Below are positions 8,364 to 16,705 of a DNA stretch of 64,000 nucleotides, in pieces. The notes beneath the pieces were generated by a model. That model worked only from the letters and a program-made list of their open reading frames with translations. It was not told the DNA's origin and did no database searches. Numbering within the stretch: the stretch's first letter is position 1; every line of letters starts with the position of its first letter. Source of the DNA: Rhodoferax sp. BLA1 (lineage in GTDB: Bacteria; Pseudomonadota; Gammaproteobacteria; Burkholderiales; Burkholderiaceae_C); the NCBI RefSeq assembly GCF_013416775.1, contig NZ_SZVI01000005.1, positions 62,001 to 126,000 on the forward strand. Direction: 5' to 3'. Made by a program: the position numbers and the translations under genes.

Positions 8364-8401
8364 GGCTCTAGCCCTTATTGCATAAGGGCTGACAGCTACA
8401 A
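8357..8401 (+). repeat. Palindromic intergenic repeat, copy 3
   Basis: AGCCCTTATTGCATAAGGGCT is a 9-bp perfect stem with a 3-base loop, followed by GACAGCTACAA. It starts inside the last codons of the oxidoreductase gene and separates it from the convergent DTW gene, so it may serve as a bidirectional terminator. Confidence 0.85.
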
Positions 8402-8410
8402 CAACGGTAG

Positions 8411-9211
8411 TTACTGAGGTTCCCGCTGCAGCCCTGCCTGCGCCTGCACAGGCGCAGCCGCCAGGGCCTGCAGCCGCAGATGCGCGGCGTCTTCCAGGTC
8501 CAGCGGCTTCTGGTTCTTGGCCTGCAGGTAGTGGTGGGTGAACACATCGAGGTACGTGGCCAGCACCTCGGCCGCGTGGTTTTCACCGGCCAGTTCCAGG
8601 CACAGGGCCCCCACTTCCGAAGTGCAAAAGTGGTCGCTGCGGCTGGAGCGACGCAGCCGGTAGTTCGAGACCTGCTCGGGCTTGAGGCTCAGCACCGGAA
8701 AACTGTTCAGGTACGGGCTTTTGCGAAACATCTTGCCTGCCTCGGCCCAGGTCGCATCCAGCAGCACAAACAGCGGGCGCTTGGACGCCTGCCCTGGCGC
8801 CGCCGCCTCAGGGACCAGCGCATGCACCACCCGCTCGGGTGTCACAAACTCCCCCGGAAACACCACATAAGGCTGCCACTGCGGGTCGGCCAGCAGCGTC
8901 AGCAATCGCGGGTCGACCCAGGTGCGCGCCCAGCTGAACGCAAAGGTGTCACGCACCACGTCGGCAATCAGCCAGCCGGTGTTGCTGGGTTTGAGTGGTT
9001 CGATGTCGGCCATCAGCAGGCAGACGCCCGCCTGGGTGCTCACGTTCGGGCGCAAGTTACAAAAACAGTGGCTGAACATGACCCGGCAACCGGGGCAGCG
9101 TTCGGCCGGGCCTCCGCGCATGCGAAACGGTTTGACAGCACGCGCCAGGCGTTCGGTGCGCAGGCGGGAGACGGCGTGGGGGGTGGATGGAGACACAGGG
9201 AGCGTGGGCAT
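8411..9211 (-). CDS. tapT: tRNA-uridine aminocarboxypropyltransferase (DTW domain)
   Basis: A 266-residue DTW-domain protein. E. coli TapT (YfiP) of this family transfers the 3-amino-3-carboxypropyl group from SAM to uridine 47 of tRNA, making acp3U. Seen here: a cysteine cluster RCPGCRVMFSHCFC (residues about 38-51) that would bind zinc, and the family signature as LLDATWAEAGKMFRKSP (DxTW, about 150-166). The C-terminal SRSDHFCTSEVGALCLE is also typical. An N-terminal ~35-residue basic extension is present. It stands alone between a palindromic repeat and a 263-bp gap. Confidence 0.85.
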   Translation of the reverse strand: MPTLPVSPSTPHAVSRLRTERLARAVKPFRMRGGPAERCPGCRVMFSHCFCNLRPNVSTQAGVCLLMADIEPLKPSNTGWLIADVVRDTFAFSWARTWVDPRLLTLLADPQWQPYVVFPGEFVTPERVVHALVPEAAAPGQASKRPLFVLLDATWAEAGKMFRKSPYLNSFPVLSLKPEQVSNYRLRRSSRSDHFCTSEVGALCLELAGENHAAEVLATYLDVFTHHYLQAKNQKPLDLEDAAHLRLQALAAAPVQAQAGLQREPQ

Positions 9212-9474
9212 GGGGAGCGGCGATTATGGCGTGTGGCCCAGCCCACAGACCAAGCCCGACCCAGGCCCCAAGACCCCCGCCACGGGTGACAAACAGGGTT
9301 GATTGTTGTGAATACAGCAATGTATCGGTGATGGTTTGGTTGTTTATCTATTGAATTAGAAACTTTACAGTTCATCCCATCAACGCGATGCAACCCTCTA
9401 GGCCACGCGATGACACCGGAAAAGGCCACAGGCCCCACCGGATTCACCTTATCAACTGTTAAAGGATTTGAACC
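9212..9474. other. Intergenic region upstream of the DUF4148 gene
   Basis: About 260 bp with no credible gene. It turns AT-rich around 9320-9380, where promoters for the rightward gene would be expected, and ends with the ribosome site AAAGGA (9461-9466) before ATG 9475. No confident -35/-10 pair or operator was picked. Confidence 0.6.
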
Positions 9475-9810
9475 ATGAAAACCACTTACGCTGCCGTTCT
9501 CGCCATCACCCTGTCTGCCCTGACCGCTGGTTATGCCAATGCCGAGGCTGCTTACCCCGCCGACAACACCTCCGCCGCCACAACCGCCGGCAAAACACGT
9601 GCCCAAGTGCGTGCCGAACTGCTGGAAGCCCAACGCACCGGCGACATCGTTGCCAACGGTGACTCCGGCAAAAAGCTCAACGAGCTCTACCCCAGCCAAT
9701 ACCCGGTCAAAGCCGTTGAGGCAGGCAAAACCCGCGAACAGGTGCTGGCCGAGCTGCTGCAAGCCCAACGTTCGGGTGAGTTCTCTCTCAACGACAACCA
9801 CGGCGGTTAA
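9475..9810 (+). CDS. Small exported DUF4148 protein
   Basis: A 111-residue protein with a signal peptide (MKTTYAAVLAITLSALTAGYANA, cleavage after about residue 24). The mature part contains two copies of a ~22-residue unit: GKTRAQVRAELLEAQRTGDI and GKTREQVLAELLQAQRSGEF, with YP-rich linkers. This duplicated unit is the hallmark of DUF4148, a family expanded in Burkholderiales and probably periplasmic. Function unknown. The DoxX gene follows 59 bp later in the same direction and may be cotranscribed. Confidence 0.85.
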   Translation: MKTTYAAVLAITLSALTAGYANAEAAYPADNTSAATTAGKTRAQVRAELLEAQRTGDIVANGDSGKKLNELYPSQYPVKAVEAGKTREQVLAELLQAQRSGEFSLNDNHGG

Positions 9811-9869
9811 TCCCGTCCCAGCCGACGACGCTCCACATGCAACTCTTTTACCAAGCGGAGAACACCATC

Positions 9870-10277
9870 ATGTCCAAGTCCATCCAAAGTAGCCTGGCCC
9901 TGGCCTCGCGTTTGTTGTTCGTTGCCTTCTTCCTGCCCGCAGGTATTGGCAAGCTCACCGGGTTTTCCGGCACCGTGGGCTACATCGCGTCGGTGGGGCT
10001 GCCTCTGCCGGTGGTGGGTGCGGTGCTGGCGCTGGTGGTTGAAATCGTCGGCAGCCTGGCGCTGCTGGCCGGTTTTGGCACCCGGATCGCTGCGCTGGTG
10101 CTGGCGGTCTTCACCCTGGCGGCGTCGTTCTTCTTCCACGCTTACTGGGCAGTGCCTGCAGACCAGGCCTTTGTCACCCAGCTGCTGTTCTGGAAAAACA
10201 TCGCGGTGGTGGGCGGCTTGCTGGCCCTGGCGGCCAACGGTGCAGGCGCCTTCAGCCTGGACGCCCGCAAAGCCTGA
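9870..10277 (+). CDS. DoxX-family membrane protein
   Basis: A 135-residue inner-membrane protein with four predicted transmembrane helices (about 9-27, 48-68, 74-94, 105-125). The pattern RLLFVAFFLPAGIGKLTGF at the N-terminus is typical of DoxX/YphA proteins, which are associated with redox and thiol stress in several bacteria; biochemical role unresolved. I chose ATG 9870 over the in-frame ATG at 9837 because GCGGAG (9855-9860) lies 9 bases before it and the family starts directly with the first helix. Confidence 0.88.
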   Translation: MSKSIQSSLALASRLLFVAFFLPAGIGKLTGFSGTVGYIASVGLPLPVVGAVLALVVEIVGSLALLAGFGTRIAALVLAVFTLAASFFFHAYWAVPADQAFVTQLLFWKNIAVVGGLLALAANGAGAFSLDARKA

Positions 10278-10297
10278 GCACCCTCTGAAGCGAGACC

Positions 10298-11050
10298 ATG
10301 CCGCCAACACCCGACGCCTTTGCCCACCTGCCCCAGCTTCGGGGCAAGGTGAGCGCACCATGCCAATCGGCGCTGCGCGCCACCACCGAGGTGATGGCCG
10401 CCTGGGACGCGCTGGCCCGTAGCCAGGGCCGCCCGGACAACTGGCGTCTGTCAGACCAGGTGTTGCAGACCTCGATGGAAGTCTTTCTGGCCGACATCGA
10501 CACAAGGCAGGACCTGTGGGTGTTTGCCTATGGTTCCCTGATGTGGAACCCGGGCTTTGAGTTTGCGGAAGTTCGCCTGGCCAGCCTGGCGGGTTACCAA
10601 CGCTGTTTTTCCTTCAAGGTCGACATGGGCCGTGGCACGGTGGACTGTCCGGCGCTGATGTTGTCACTCGAACACCAAGCGGGCTGCTGCATCGGCCTGG
10701 CCTTTCGCATCGCAGCCCATCAGCTGCAGAACGAGCTGGCCATGCTCTGGCGGCGCGAGATGATCCAGGGCAGTTATGTGCCAGCCATGCTGCCACTCAG
10801 CACACCCCAGGGCCCACTGTGTGCCCTGGCTTTTGTGTCCAACCCCGCCAGCAGCCAGTATGTGGGTCGGCAACCGCTGGACAAGACCGCCAGAGCCATC
10901 GCCACAGCGTCTGGCTTCATCGGCAGCAATCGGCAATACCTCGAACAGCTGGCCGAGCAGTTGACCCACCTGGGCATTCAAGACCACTATGTTGACCAGT
11001 TGCTGGCGCGTGTGGCGCAGATCGCCGCCCCTGCGGTGGCGCCCCCTTAA
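10298..11050 (+). CDS. Gamma-glutamylcyclotransferase, ChaC-like
   Basis: A 250-residue ChaC-family protein; members cleave glutathione to 5-oxoproline and Cys-Gly in the cytosol. The substrate-binding loop FAYGSLMWNP (about residues 69-78) is intact, followed by CFSFKVDMGRGT and the downstream LWRREMIQGSYVP, which places the catalytic glutamate in RREM. An N-terminal extension of ~65 residues before the fold is longer than in E. coli ChaC. It lies 20 bp after the DoxX gene on the same strand, so DUF4148-DoxX-ChaC-hydrolase could form one transcript with a redox/thiol theme (inference). Confidence 0.87.
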   Translation: MPPTPDAFAHLPQLRGKVSAPCQSALRATTEVMAAWDALARSQGRPDNWRLSDQVLQTSMEVFLADIDTRQDLWVFAYGSLMWNPGFEFAEVRLASLAGYQRCFSFKVDMGRGTVDCPALMLSLEHQAGCCIGLAFRIAAHQLQNELAMLWRREMIQGSYVPAMLPLSTPQGPLCALAFVSNPASSQYVGRQPLDKTARAIATASGFIGSNRQYLEQLAEQLTHLGIQDHYVDQLLARVAQIAAPAVAPP

Positions 11051-11100
11051 ACTGTGCCCCAAGCTCCCCCCTGCAACACCACCCCTCACAAGGCCTGACC

Positions 11101-11796
11101 GTGTCCGACGCCATCATCCTCCAGCAACCCACTCAGACCGCACAACAGCTTCTGATCCTGCACCATGGTGTGGGTGCCAGCGCCCAGCACATGCTGCCCC
11201 TGGGGCAGCGGCTGGCGCTGCAGTTTCCCAAGGCGTTCATCGTCAGCGTGCAGGCCCCGTCCCCCAGCGACACCCAACCCGGCGGTGCCCAGTGGTTTTC
11301 AGAGCAGGGGCTCACCGACGACAACCACGCCGAGCGGGTGGCAGCGGTGGTGCCGGCCTTCATTCAGAACCTGCGTTTCTGGCAGCAAAGCAGCGGTGTG
11401 GAACCCAGCGCCACGGCGGTGTTGGGCTTTGGCCAAGGCGCCACCCTGGCGTTGGAAGCCGCGCAGGTGCACACCGGGCTGGCCGGGCGCATCGTGGCGC
11501 TGTCAGGGCGTTATGCCCAGCTGCCAACCCACGCGCCAGACAAAACCACGCTGCATTTTTTCCACGGCAAGTCAGACCCGGTGGTCCACTACGGGCACTG
11601 CGTGACCGCCGCCCAACGGCTGGTGGCCCTGGGTGGTGACCTCACCGCCGATGTCATTCCCTACCTGGGCCATGAGATCACGACCGAGGTGATGGACCTG
11701 GTGGTGGAGCGGTTTGTGGGCCATATCCCTAAGCACCATTGGGACGCGGTACGTCAAGCGGCTGCCCAGCAAGCAGCTGCGGCACCTAAGCCGTAA
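11101..11796 (+). CDS. YpfH-like alpha/beta hydrolase lacking the catalytic serine
   Basis: A 231-residue protein that aligns end to end, as I recall that sequence, with E. coli esterase YpfH (phospholipase/carboxylesterase family). The GxSxG nucleophile elbow reads GFGQGA: the serine position is glycine 111, codon GGC at 11431-11433, one A-to-G change from AGC. The acid and base of the triad appear kept (D in HGKSDPV, H in YLGHEIT), as does the oxyanion-loop HHGVG near residue 21. The frame is otherwise intact. Either this is a pseudoenzyme, or a recent inactivating mutation, or a sequencing error. Start is GTG 11101; a CAAGG-like site lies upstream. Hydrolase fold sure, activity doubtful. 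Confidence 0.85.
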   Translation: MSDAIILQQPTQTAQQLLILHHGVGASAQHMLPLGQRLALQFPKAFIVSVQAPSPSDTQPGGAQWFSEQGLTDDNHAERVAAVVPAFIQNLRFWQQSSGVEPSATAVLGFGQGATLALEAAQVHTGLAGRIVALSGRYAQLPTHAPDKTTLHFFHGKSDPVVHYGHCVTAAQRLVALGGDLTADVIPYLGHEITTEVMDLVVERFVGHIPKHHWDAVRQAAAQQAAAAPKP

Positions 11797-11830
11797 GGCA
11801 GACTCCAGCGCTGCTGGGGTACAGGCGCCC

Positions 11831-12430
11831 TCAGGGCGGGCTCAAAGGCTTGGGCACAAAACCAATCACCAGCCCGGTGTCGGTCACGCTGATGCTGCCG
11901 GGCTGCAGACCCATGCTGTTGGGCAGCGCCAGGTCGCTGGGCTGCAGGCGGTGCAACACCACTTCCATCAAGGCGCGCTCGCTCAAAGTGGGGCCGTAGG
12001 TGTTGAGCAGCAAAGCCACGCGGGGCTGCAAGCTGGGCATGGTCAGCTGTTTAAAACGCAGTTGGTGGGCACGCACCGTGAGGTCGCTGGCCTCGTAACG
12101 CAGCGCAAAGTCCAGCGCCAGCGCGCCGTGGTGGCTGCCCTGCAGCGCCGGGCCTGCCGCATCGATGGCCATCTCGGCGCCCAGACGGTTTTGTGCGGGC
12201 AGCAGGCTCAGTTGCGGCGCCTGCAGGTCCAGATTCAACAGCCCCGACACCGGGTAACGCAGCGGAAAACGCTGCGCCACAGCTTGCTGCAAGCGCGCAG
12301 CAGACACTTTGAACTGCGGCAGCGCCTGCGTCGCGTCGTCTGGCTGCACCAGGGTATCGGCCACAGCGGCCAAGGTCAGGCCGCCCAAGGGCAGGAAAAA
12401 AGCAAGAGAGATCAAATGTCGACGGTGCAT
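11831..12430 (-). CDS. DUF1439-family protein, probably exported
   Basis: A 199-residue protein with an N-terminal signal (MHRRHLISLAFFLPLGGLTL then AAVA) and a mature region fitting DUF1439/YceB, a family of periplasmic or lipid-anchored proteins with a lipid-binding (BPI/SMP-like) fold. It lacks a lipobox cysteine, so it may be soluble in the periplasm. I chose ATG 12430, because AAAGGA precedes it by ~9 bases, over the ATG at 12454. It converges on the hydrolase gene. Function unknown. Confidence 0.75.
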   Translation of the reverse strand: MHRRHLISLAFFLPLGGLTLAAVADTLVQPDDATQALPQFKVSAARLQQAVAQRFPLRYPVSGLLNLDLQAPQLSLLPAQNRLGAEMAIDAAGPALQGSHHGALALDFALRYEASDLTVRAHQLRFKQLTMPSLQPRVALLLNTYGPTLSERALMEVVLHRLQPSDLALPNSMGLQPGSISVTDTGLVIGFVPKPLSPP

Positions 12431-12532
12431 ACAAGCGTTCCTTTGGCAAGCCATTGTGCGCCGTGCCTGTCAGAGCGCCAGCACCAAACTCTGACACGTC
12501 CCCTCAAGGCCTGTGGCATAGGAACGTGGCGT

Positions 12533-13123
12533 TCAACGCGGCTGCCCGGCAAGAAGCCGCTGCTCAATCCGCCGGTCGGGGATAAGCCAGATCAGCGCCA
12601 TGGCCGCCAACACCATGCCAGCCAGCCAGGGCAGACCCAGCATCGCCAGCGGTACCGCCGCCAAGTAACAAGCAATCGAGGCCTTGCCTTTGAGGTCTTT
12701 GCCCAGTGCCTGGTGCAAGGGCGAGTCCGGTCCCAGCGACTTGACGACGCGCGCTTGCAGCAGGTTGTAGGCGATGGCGCACAACAACAGGTCTGCCGCA
12801 TACAGCGCCACCGGCGCGGCTGCAAAGTGGTTCTCACCCATCCAGGCGGTGGTAAACGGCATGAGTGACAGCCAGAACAGCAGGTTCAGGTTAGCCCACA
12901 ACATGGCGCCGTTCACCTGCTTGGCCGCATGCAACAGATGGTGGTGGTTGTTCCAGTAAATGCCCACGTAGACAAAGCTCAGCACATAACTCAGAAACAC
13001 CGGCCACAGCGGCAGCAGATCGACCCACTGCGCGCCGTGCGGCACCTTGAACTCCAGCACCATGATGGTGATGATGATGGCGATCACGCCATCGCTGAAG
13101 GCTTCCAGGCGGTTTTTGTTCAT
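12533..13123 (-). CDS. TMEM175-family (DUF1211) membrane channel protein
   Basis: A 196-residue integral membrane protein beginning MNKNRLEAFSDGVIAI. The RxxxFSDG signature in the first helix is diagnostic of TMEM175/DUF1211; bacterial members form tetrameric potassium-selective channels with an isoleucine or leucine gate in helix 1. Six hydrophobic segments can be seen, with HHHLLH near residue 60. Start ATG 13123 has AAGGA 8 bases upstream; the upstream in-frame ATG (13171) would add 16 Pro-rich residues not found in the family. It follows the pirin gene on the same strand with 60 bp between, so cotranscription is possible. Confidence 0.85.
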   Translation of the reverse strand: MNKNRLEAFSDGVIAIIITIMVLEFKVPHGAQWVDLLPLWPVFLSYVLSFVYVGIYWNNHHHLLHAAKQVNGAMLWANLNLLFWLSLMPFTTAWMGENHFAAAPVALYAADLLLCAIAYNLLQARVVKSLGPDSPLHQALGKDLKGKASIACYLAAVPLAMLGLPWLAGMVLAAMALIWLIPDRRIEQRLLAGQPR

Positions 13124-13183
13124 GTGATGTCCTTGCTGGGGAATCGGCTGGGGGCCAATGGGGTGGGCCATGCAGCGCAGCCG

Positions 13184-14089
13184 TTAAGCCGCGCCGCTCT
13201 CGGTGCGAGAAGGTTTGCGTTCTGGCAGCGGAATGTGTTCCGCCTCACCCGGCACCTGGCCCATGCCTTGGCTGGGGTCCATGGCGGCCCAGGCGCGGGA
13301 GGCTTGTTCGATGCGCTCCCTGCTGGTTGACACAAAGTTCCACCAGATGAACCGCCGCCCCAGTGGCTGACCCCCTACCACCATCAGACGAGCACCTTCT
13401 GGCCCGGCGCTCAGCACGGTGCTCTCACTCAGCACGGCCAGGGTGTTCGGTGCCAATGGCTGGCCGTCCAGTTGCAGATCACCCTGCACCACATACACCG
13501 CCTGCTCGTCAGCCAGCATCGGCAAGGTCCACTGGCCATGGGCGGGCAGGCGAATGTCGAGGTACAGCGTGGGTGACAAGGTGGCCACTGGCGACTGGGC
13601 GCCCAGCGCCTGCCCCACCAGCACACGCACCTGGGCGCAGCCGTCCTGCAGCTCGGGGATGGCGCTGGCCGGGGTGTGGACAAAACTCGCGGGCACCTCT
13701 TGCGCGGACTCGGGCAGCGCCAACCACAGCTGCAGGCCGTGGTTGACGTACGTGCTGTTGCGTTCGGCCTCGGGCTTGCGCTCGGAGTGCACGATGCCGC
13801 TGCCCGCCGTCATCCAGTTGATGGCACCCGGCTCGATGCGCTGGGTGTAGCCCAGGTTGTCGCGGTGGAGGATGACGCCGTCAAACAAATAGGTCAGCGT
13901 CGCCAGCCCGATGTGGGGGTGTGGCCGCACATCGTGGTTGTCAGCCGGTGTGACGGTGACCGGGCCAAAGTGGTCAAAAAAGAGAAACGGCCCCACCGCC
14001 TGGCGTTGCGCGGCGGGCAACAAACGGCGCACCACAAAACCACCGCCCAGGTCATGGGCATGGGCGCCCAGCAGCTGCGGCGCGCTCAT
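13184..14089 (-). CDS. Pirin-family bicupin protein
   Basis: A 301-residue pirin homologue. Pirins are iron-binding bicupins; some have quercetinase activity, others influence transcription or metabolism. The metal ligands of the N-terminal cupin are visible as HPHIGLATLTYLFDG (about 57-71) and the later GIVHSERKPE segment (about 97-106). The start ATG (14087-14089) overlaps the stop TGA of the upstream OsmC gene (ATGA), implying translational coupling. The C-terminal RRFIWWNFVS segment is conserved in pirins. Confidence 0.92.
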   Translation of the reverse strand: MSAPQLLGAHAHDLGGGFVVRRLLPAAQRQAVGPFLFFDHFGPVTVTPADNHDVRPHPHIGLATLTYLFDGVILHRDNLGYTQRIEPGAINWMTAGSGIVHSERKPEAERNSTYVNHGLQLWLALPESAQEVPASFVHTPASAIPELQDGCAQVRVLVGQALGAQSPVATLSPTLYLDIRLPAHGQWTLPMLADEQAVYVVQGDLQLDGQPLAPNTLAVLSESTVLSAGPEGARLMVVGGQPLGRRFIWWNFVSTSRERIEQASRAWAAMDPSQGMGQVPGEAEHIPLPERKPSRTESGAA

Positions 14090-14493
14090 GCGGCCCGCTC
14101 CACGGTGGTGGTGATTTCGGTCGTCACACTGGTCATGAGCTTGTGCACCGGACACTTGTCGGCCACGGCGGTCAGTTGCGCCAGCTCGGCTTCGCTGAAG
14201 CTGCCGCTGATCACCAGCCGGGTGCTGAGCTTGTAGACACCGTTGCGCTCCTGGCTGCTGTCGCGCAGCACCTCGGTGTGCACATCGTCCACCGCGATGT
14301 TTCTCTTTTTGGCAAACCACATGACGGTGAGCGCCTTGCAGGCACCCAGTGCGGCGTCATACAGGTCGTGCGGGCTCGGGCCTTCGTCACCACCGCCCTC
14401 GGCGGCGGACACATCGGCGCACAGCTCGTGTTCACCAATATGGATGGTCTGGGCCAGGGGGGCGCCGGGTTTGCGCTGGATCTGAATGCTCAT
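14086..14493 (-). CDS. OsmC-family peroxiredoxin-like protein
   Basis: A 135-residue OsmC/Ohr-fold protein. Two redox cysteines are in place: GACKALTVMWFAKK (about C56) and DKCPVHKLM (about C119), the pair that reduces hydroperoxides in this superfamily. Sequence layout is closer to the YhfA/OsmC-like subgroup than to Ohr. Start ATG 14493 has GGAGA about 10 bases upstream; a longer in-frame ATG (14586) lacks family support. Its stop overlaps the pirin start, so OsmC-pirin-TMEM175 probably form a leftward operon. Confidence 0.88.
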   Translation of the reverse strand: MSIQIQRKPGAPLAQTIHIGEHELCADVSAAEGGGDEGPSPHDLYDAALGACKALTVMWFAKKRNIAVDDVHTEVLRDSSQERNGVYKLSTRLVISGSFSEAELAQLTAVADKCPVHKLMTSVTTEITTTVERAA

Positions 14494-14626
14494 CTGGGTG
14501 GTCTCCGGTGGGGGTGAATTCCAGTGTAAAACGGGCCAGTCCATGCACCGACGCGTGAAACACCGCGCGTAACAAGGGCTCGTCACCTAAGCGGAACAGG
14601 CGTAGGCGCATGGTTTAGCGCGAAGA

Positions 14627-15007
14627 CTAGTTGGCAGGCCGGTGCGCCGCACAAATCTTGTGGTTGTCCGGGTCGCGCAGATAGGCCAAGTAGATTCGCC
14701 CGGTGGGAAATTCGCGCCAGCCCGGCGGGTCTTCACACGTGGTGCCGCCGTTGGCCAGACCAGCTGCATGGAAAGCATCGGCTTGCTCGGGCGACTGCAT
14801 GGCAAAACCGATGGTGCTGCCATTGGCATGGGTCGCGGGCTCACCATTGATGGGCAGGGTGATGCCAAACGCGCCGGTGGGGCTGCGGTAGAAATAGCGG
14901 CTTTTGTTGGCCACCCCTGGGCCGATGCCGAGCGTGCCGAGCACAGCGTCGTAAAACGTCTTGGAGACCTCAAGGTCTTTCACACCAACCATCACATGAC
15001 TGAACAT
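14627..15007 (-). CDS. VOC-family protein (glyoxalase/bleomycin resistance fold)
   Basis: A 126-residue vicinal-oxygen-chelate protein beginning MFSHVMVGVKDLEVSKTFYD, a common Burkholderiales subgroup. Metal ligand positions are suggested by H4 and the later acidic residue near YLAYLRDPDNHK. GGAGAAA lies 6 bases before ATG 15007. It is distinct from the near-identical VOC pair at 17.9 and 20.5 kb. Substrate unknown. Confidence 0.87.
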   Translation of the reverse strand: MFSHVMVGVKDLEVSKTFYDAVLGTLGIGPGVANKSRYFYRSPTGAFGITLPINGEPATHANGSTIGFAMQSPEQADAFHAAGLANGGTTCEDPPGWREFPTGRIYLAYLRDPDNHKICAAHRPAN

Positions 15008-15316
15008 GGCTTTCTCCGGGGCTTGCGCAGAGCGCGGATTGTTGAGCAGATTTGAACCGGGGGATGGTACGCGAGACCCCAATGTCAGGTGTCGTTGCAA
15101 GAAAGACCGGCTCAAGGACTCGTCACACTCGTGAAAGGGGCATCCTTGCATGGTTGGTATTGAAAAATGAACGCTCCACGTTCAACACGCAAGCTTGCTT
15201 GCACAAACTCAATAACAAGATTGCCATGTAAGTTGGCATATAAGTTAGCAATAATTGAATTAAATATAAGTAAAACAATAGTTTACAAGCCAATAAAACT
15301 TGGCAAAATCGTAAGC
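15008..15316. other. Gap between VOC and Fic genes with AT-rich upstream region
   Basis: About 310 bp without a credible gene. From 15170 the composition drops sharply in GC, with several TATAAG and TTGGCA-like strings (15228-15275) that would suit a promoter for the rightward Fic gene, although I cannot single out one pair. An in-frame extension of Fic to 15167 exists but has no family-like sequence. Confidence 0.5.
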
Positions 15317-16513
15317 ATGTACAGCGCACCCCACCAGTTTGAGCCATTGATCCCGTCCGATGCACGTTTGGAGCCACTGCTGACCAAAGCGCATGACCTG
15401 TCTCGCGTGGCCTCCCCCCTGGCGGGCACCCGTGTTCCGCCGGAGCTGCGCGGCCTGCTGCGCAACATGAATTCGTACTACACCAACCGGATCGAAGGCC
15501 AGCACACCCGCCCGCGTGAGATTGATCAGGCCTTGCGCCAAGACTTTTCCCAAGACGCGGTGCTGGCAGCCAAACAGCGACTGGCGCTGGCGCACATCCA
15601 GGCCGAGCAAGCGCTGGAGCAACGCTACAGCCGGCCAGACGGTGCCGCCGCGCTGTATTCGGTGGAAGCGGTGCAGGACTTGCACCGCGAATTGTTTGGC
15701 CGGCTGCCCGCCGCCGACCTGTTGACCCCGGAACAAGCGCCCATCGTGCCCGGCGCCTTGCGCCAGCAGGACGTGCAGGTCGGCCAGCATGTAGCACCTG
15801 CCCAAGCCAGCGTGCCTGGCTTTTTGCAACGATGGGCCAGCTTTTACGGTGGTGTGCGCCGTGGCGAAGCCGCGCTGGTGGCCATGGCCTGCGCGCACCA
15901 ACGCCTGGGTTGGGTGCACCCGTTTGTGGACGGCAACGGCCGCGTCATGCGCTTGCACACCCACACCCTGCTCAGTGCGCTGGGCTACACCGGTGGCCTA
16001 TGGTCACCATTGCGTGGATTTGCCCGCAGCACCGAGCGCTACTACGCCCTACTGGCCGATGCCGACAGCCTGCGCCGGGGCGATTTGGATGGGCGCGGCA
16101 ACTTGAGTGAACAGGCCCTGATCGCTTGGGCCGACTATGTGCTGGACACCTGCCTGGATCAGGTGCACTTCATGGGCAACATGCTCGACTTTGCAACCAT
16201 GAAAGCGCGCATCGAAGCCTGCCTAGTGTTTGAGTCAACTGTCGTCAAACAAGGCGTGCGCCAGGAGTCGCTACGCGCGTTGCACTACCTGTTTTTGAGT
16301 GGCGAAGACATGACGCGCGGAGACTTCAAGTCCATGCTGGGCATGAGCGACCGGGGCGCCACCGACGCGCTGGGGGCATTGGTCAAACGCGGCTTGCTCA
16401 AGTCAGACTCGCCGCAAGGCAAGGTGCGTTTTGGTTTGCCGCAGCATGCGCTGCGTTTTCTGTTTCCGCAGCTGTGGCCAGAGGCAGAGGCCGATGCCTA
16501 CGAACAGCACTAA
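15317..16513 (+). CDS. Fic-domain protein (AMP transferase type) with C-terminal HTH
   Basis: A 398-residue Fic protein. The active-site motif HPFVDGNGRVMR begins at H201 and is complete, so nucleotidyl (usually AMP) transfer to a hydroxyl side chain is expected. A class II self-inhibitory helix is present N-terminally: TNRIEG (T56 to G61) matches [S/T]xxxE[G/N]. The last ~80 residues (about 320-398) look like a winged helix (TRGDFKSMLGMSDRGATDALGALVKRGLL), so it may bind DNA or autoregulate. The start ATG 15317 is the first that gives a family-like N-terminus; a TAAG precedes it only weakly. Target unknown. A second, different Fic gene lies 2.8 kb away. Confidence 0.88.
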   Translation: MYSAPHQFEPLIPSDARLEPLLTKAHDLSRVASPLAGTRVPPELRGLLRNMNSYYTNRIEGQHTRPREIDQALRQDFSQDAVLAAKQRLALAHIQAEQALEQRYSRPDGAAALYSVEAVQDLHRELFGRLPAADLLTPEQAPIVPGALRQQDVQVGQHVAPAQASVPGFLQRWASFYGGVRRGEAALVAMACAHQRLGWVHPFVDGNGRVMRLHTHTLLSALGYTGGLWSPLRGFARSTERYYALLADADSLRRGDLDGRGNLSEQALIAWADYVLDTCLDQVHFMGNMLDFATMKARIEACLVFESTVVKQGVRQESLRALHYLFLSGEDMTRGDFKSMLGMSDRGATDALGALVKRGLLKSDSPQGKVRFGLPQHALRFLFPQLWPEAEADAYEQH

Positions 16514-16705
16514 CTCATTGTTTCAAAACAAGTTTCGGTATATATCTGACATACAGACTGATGTACCGACATAAGACCGCCCGTTTCGATGGCGTTGCGC
16601 TGCAGCACAGTGGCCCTTCAGTGTGGCCTTGCCTAAAGCCTGGCGGGTGGTGCAGCCGATGCGTGGAAAATGCGGGCTTTGTGCCAACCGCTCTGACCGA
16701 CCCAC

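Noticed and set aside
9212..9474. Riboswitch in the leader of the DUF4148 gene
   Set aside because: No conserved riboswitch core or terminator/antiterminator pair could be recognised by eye.
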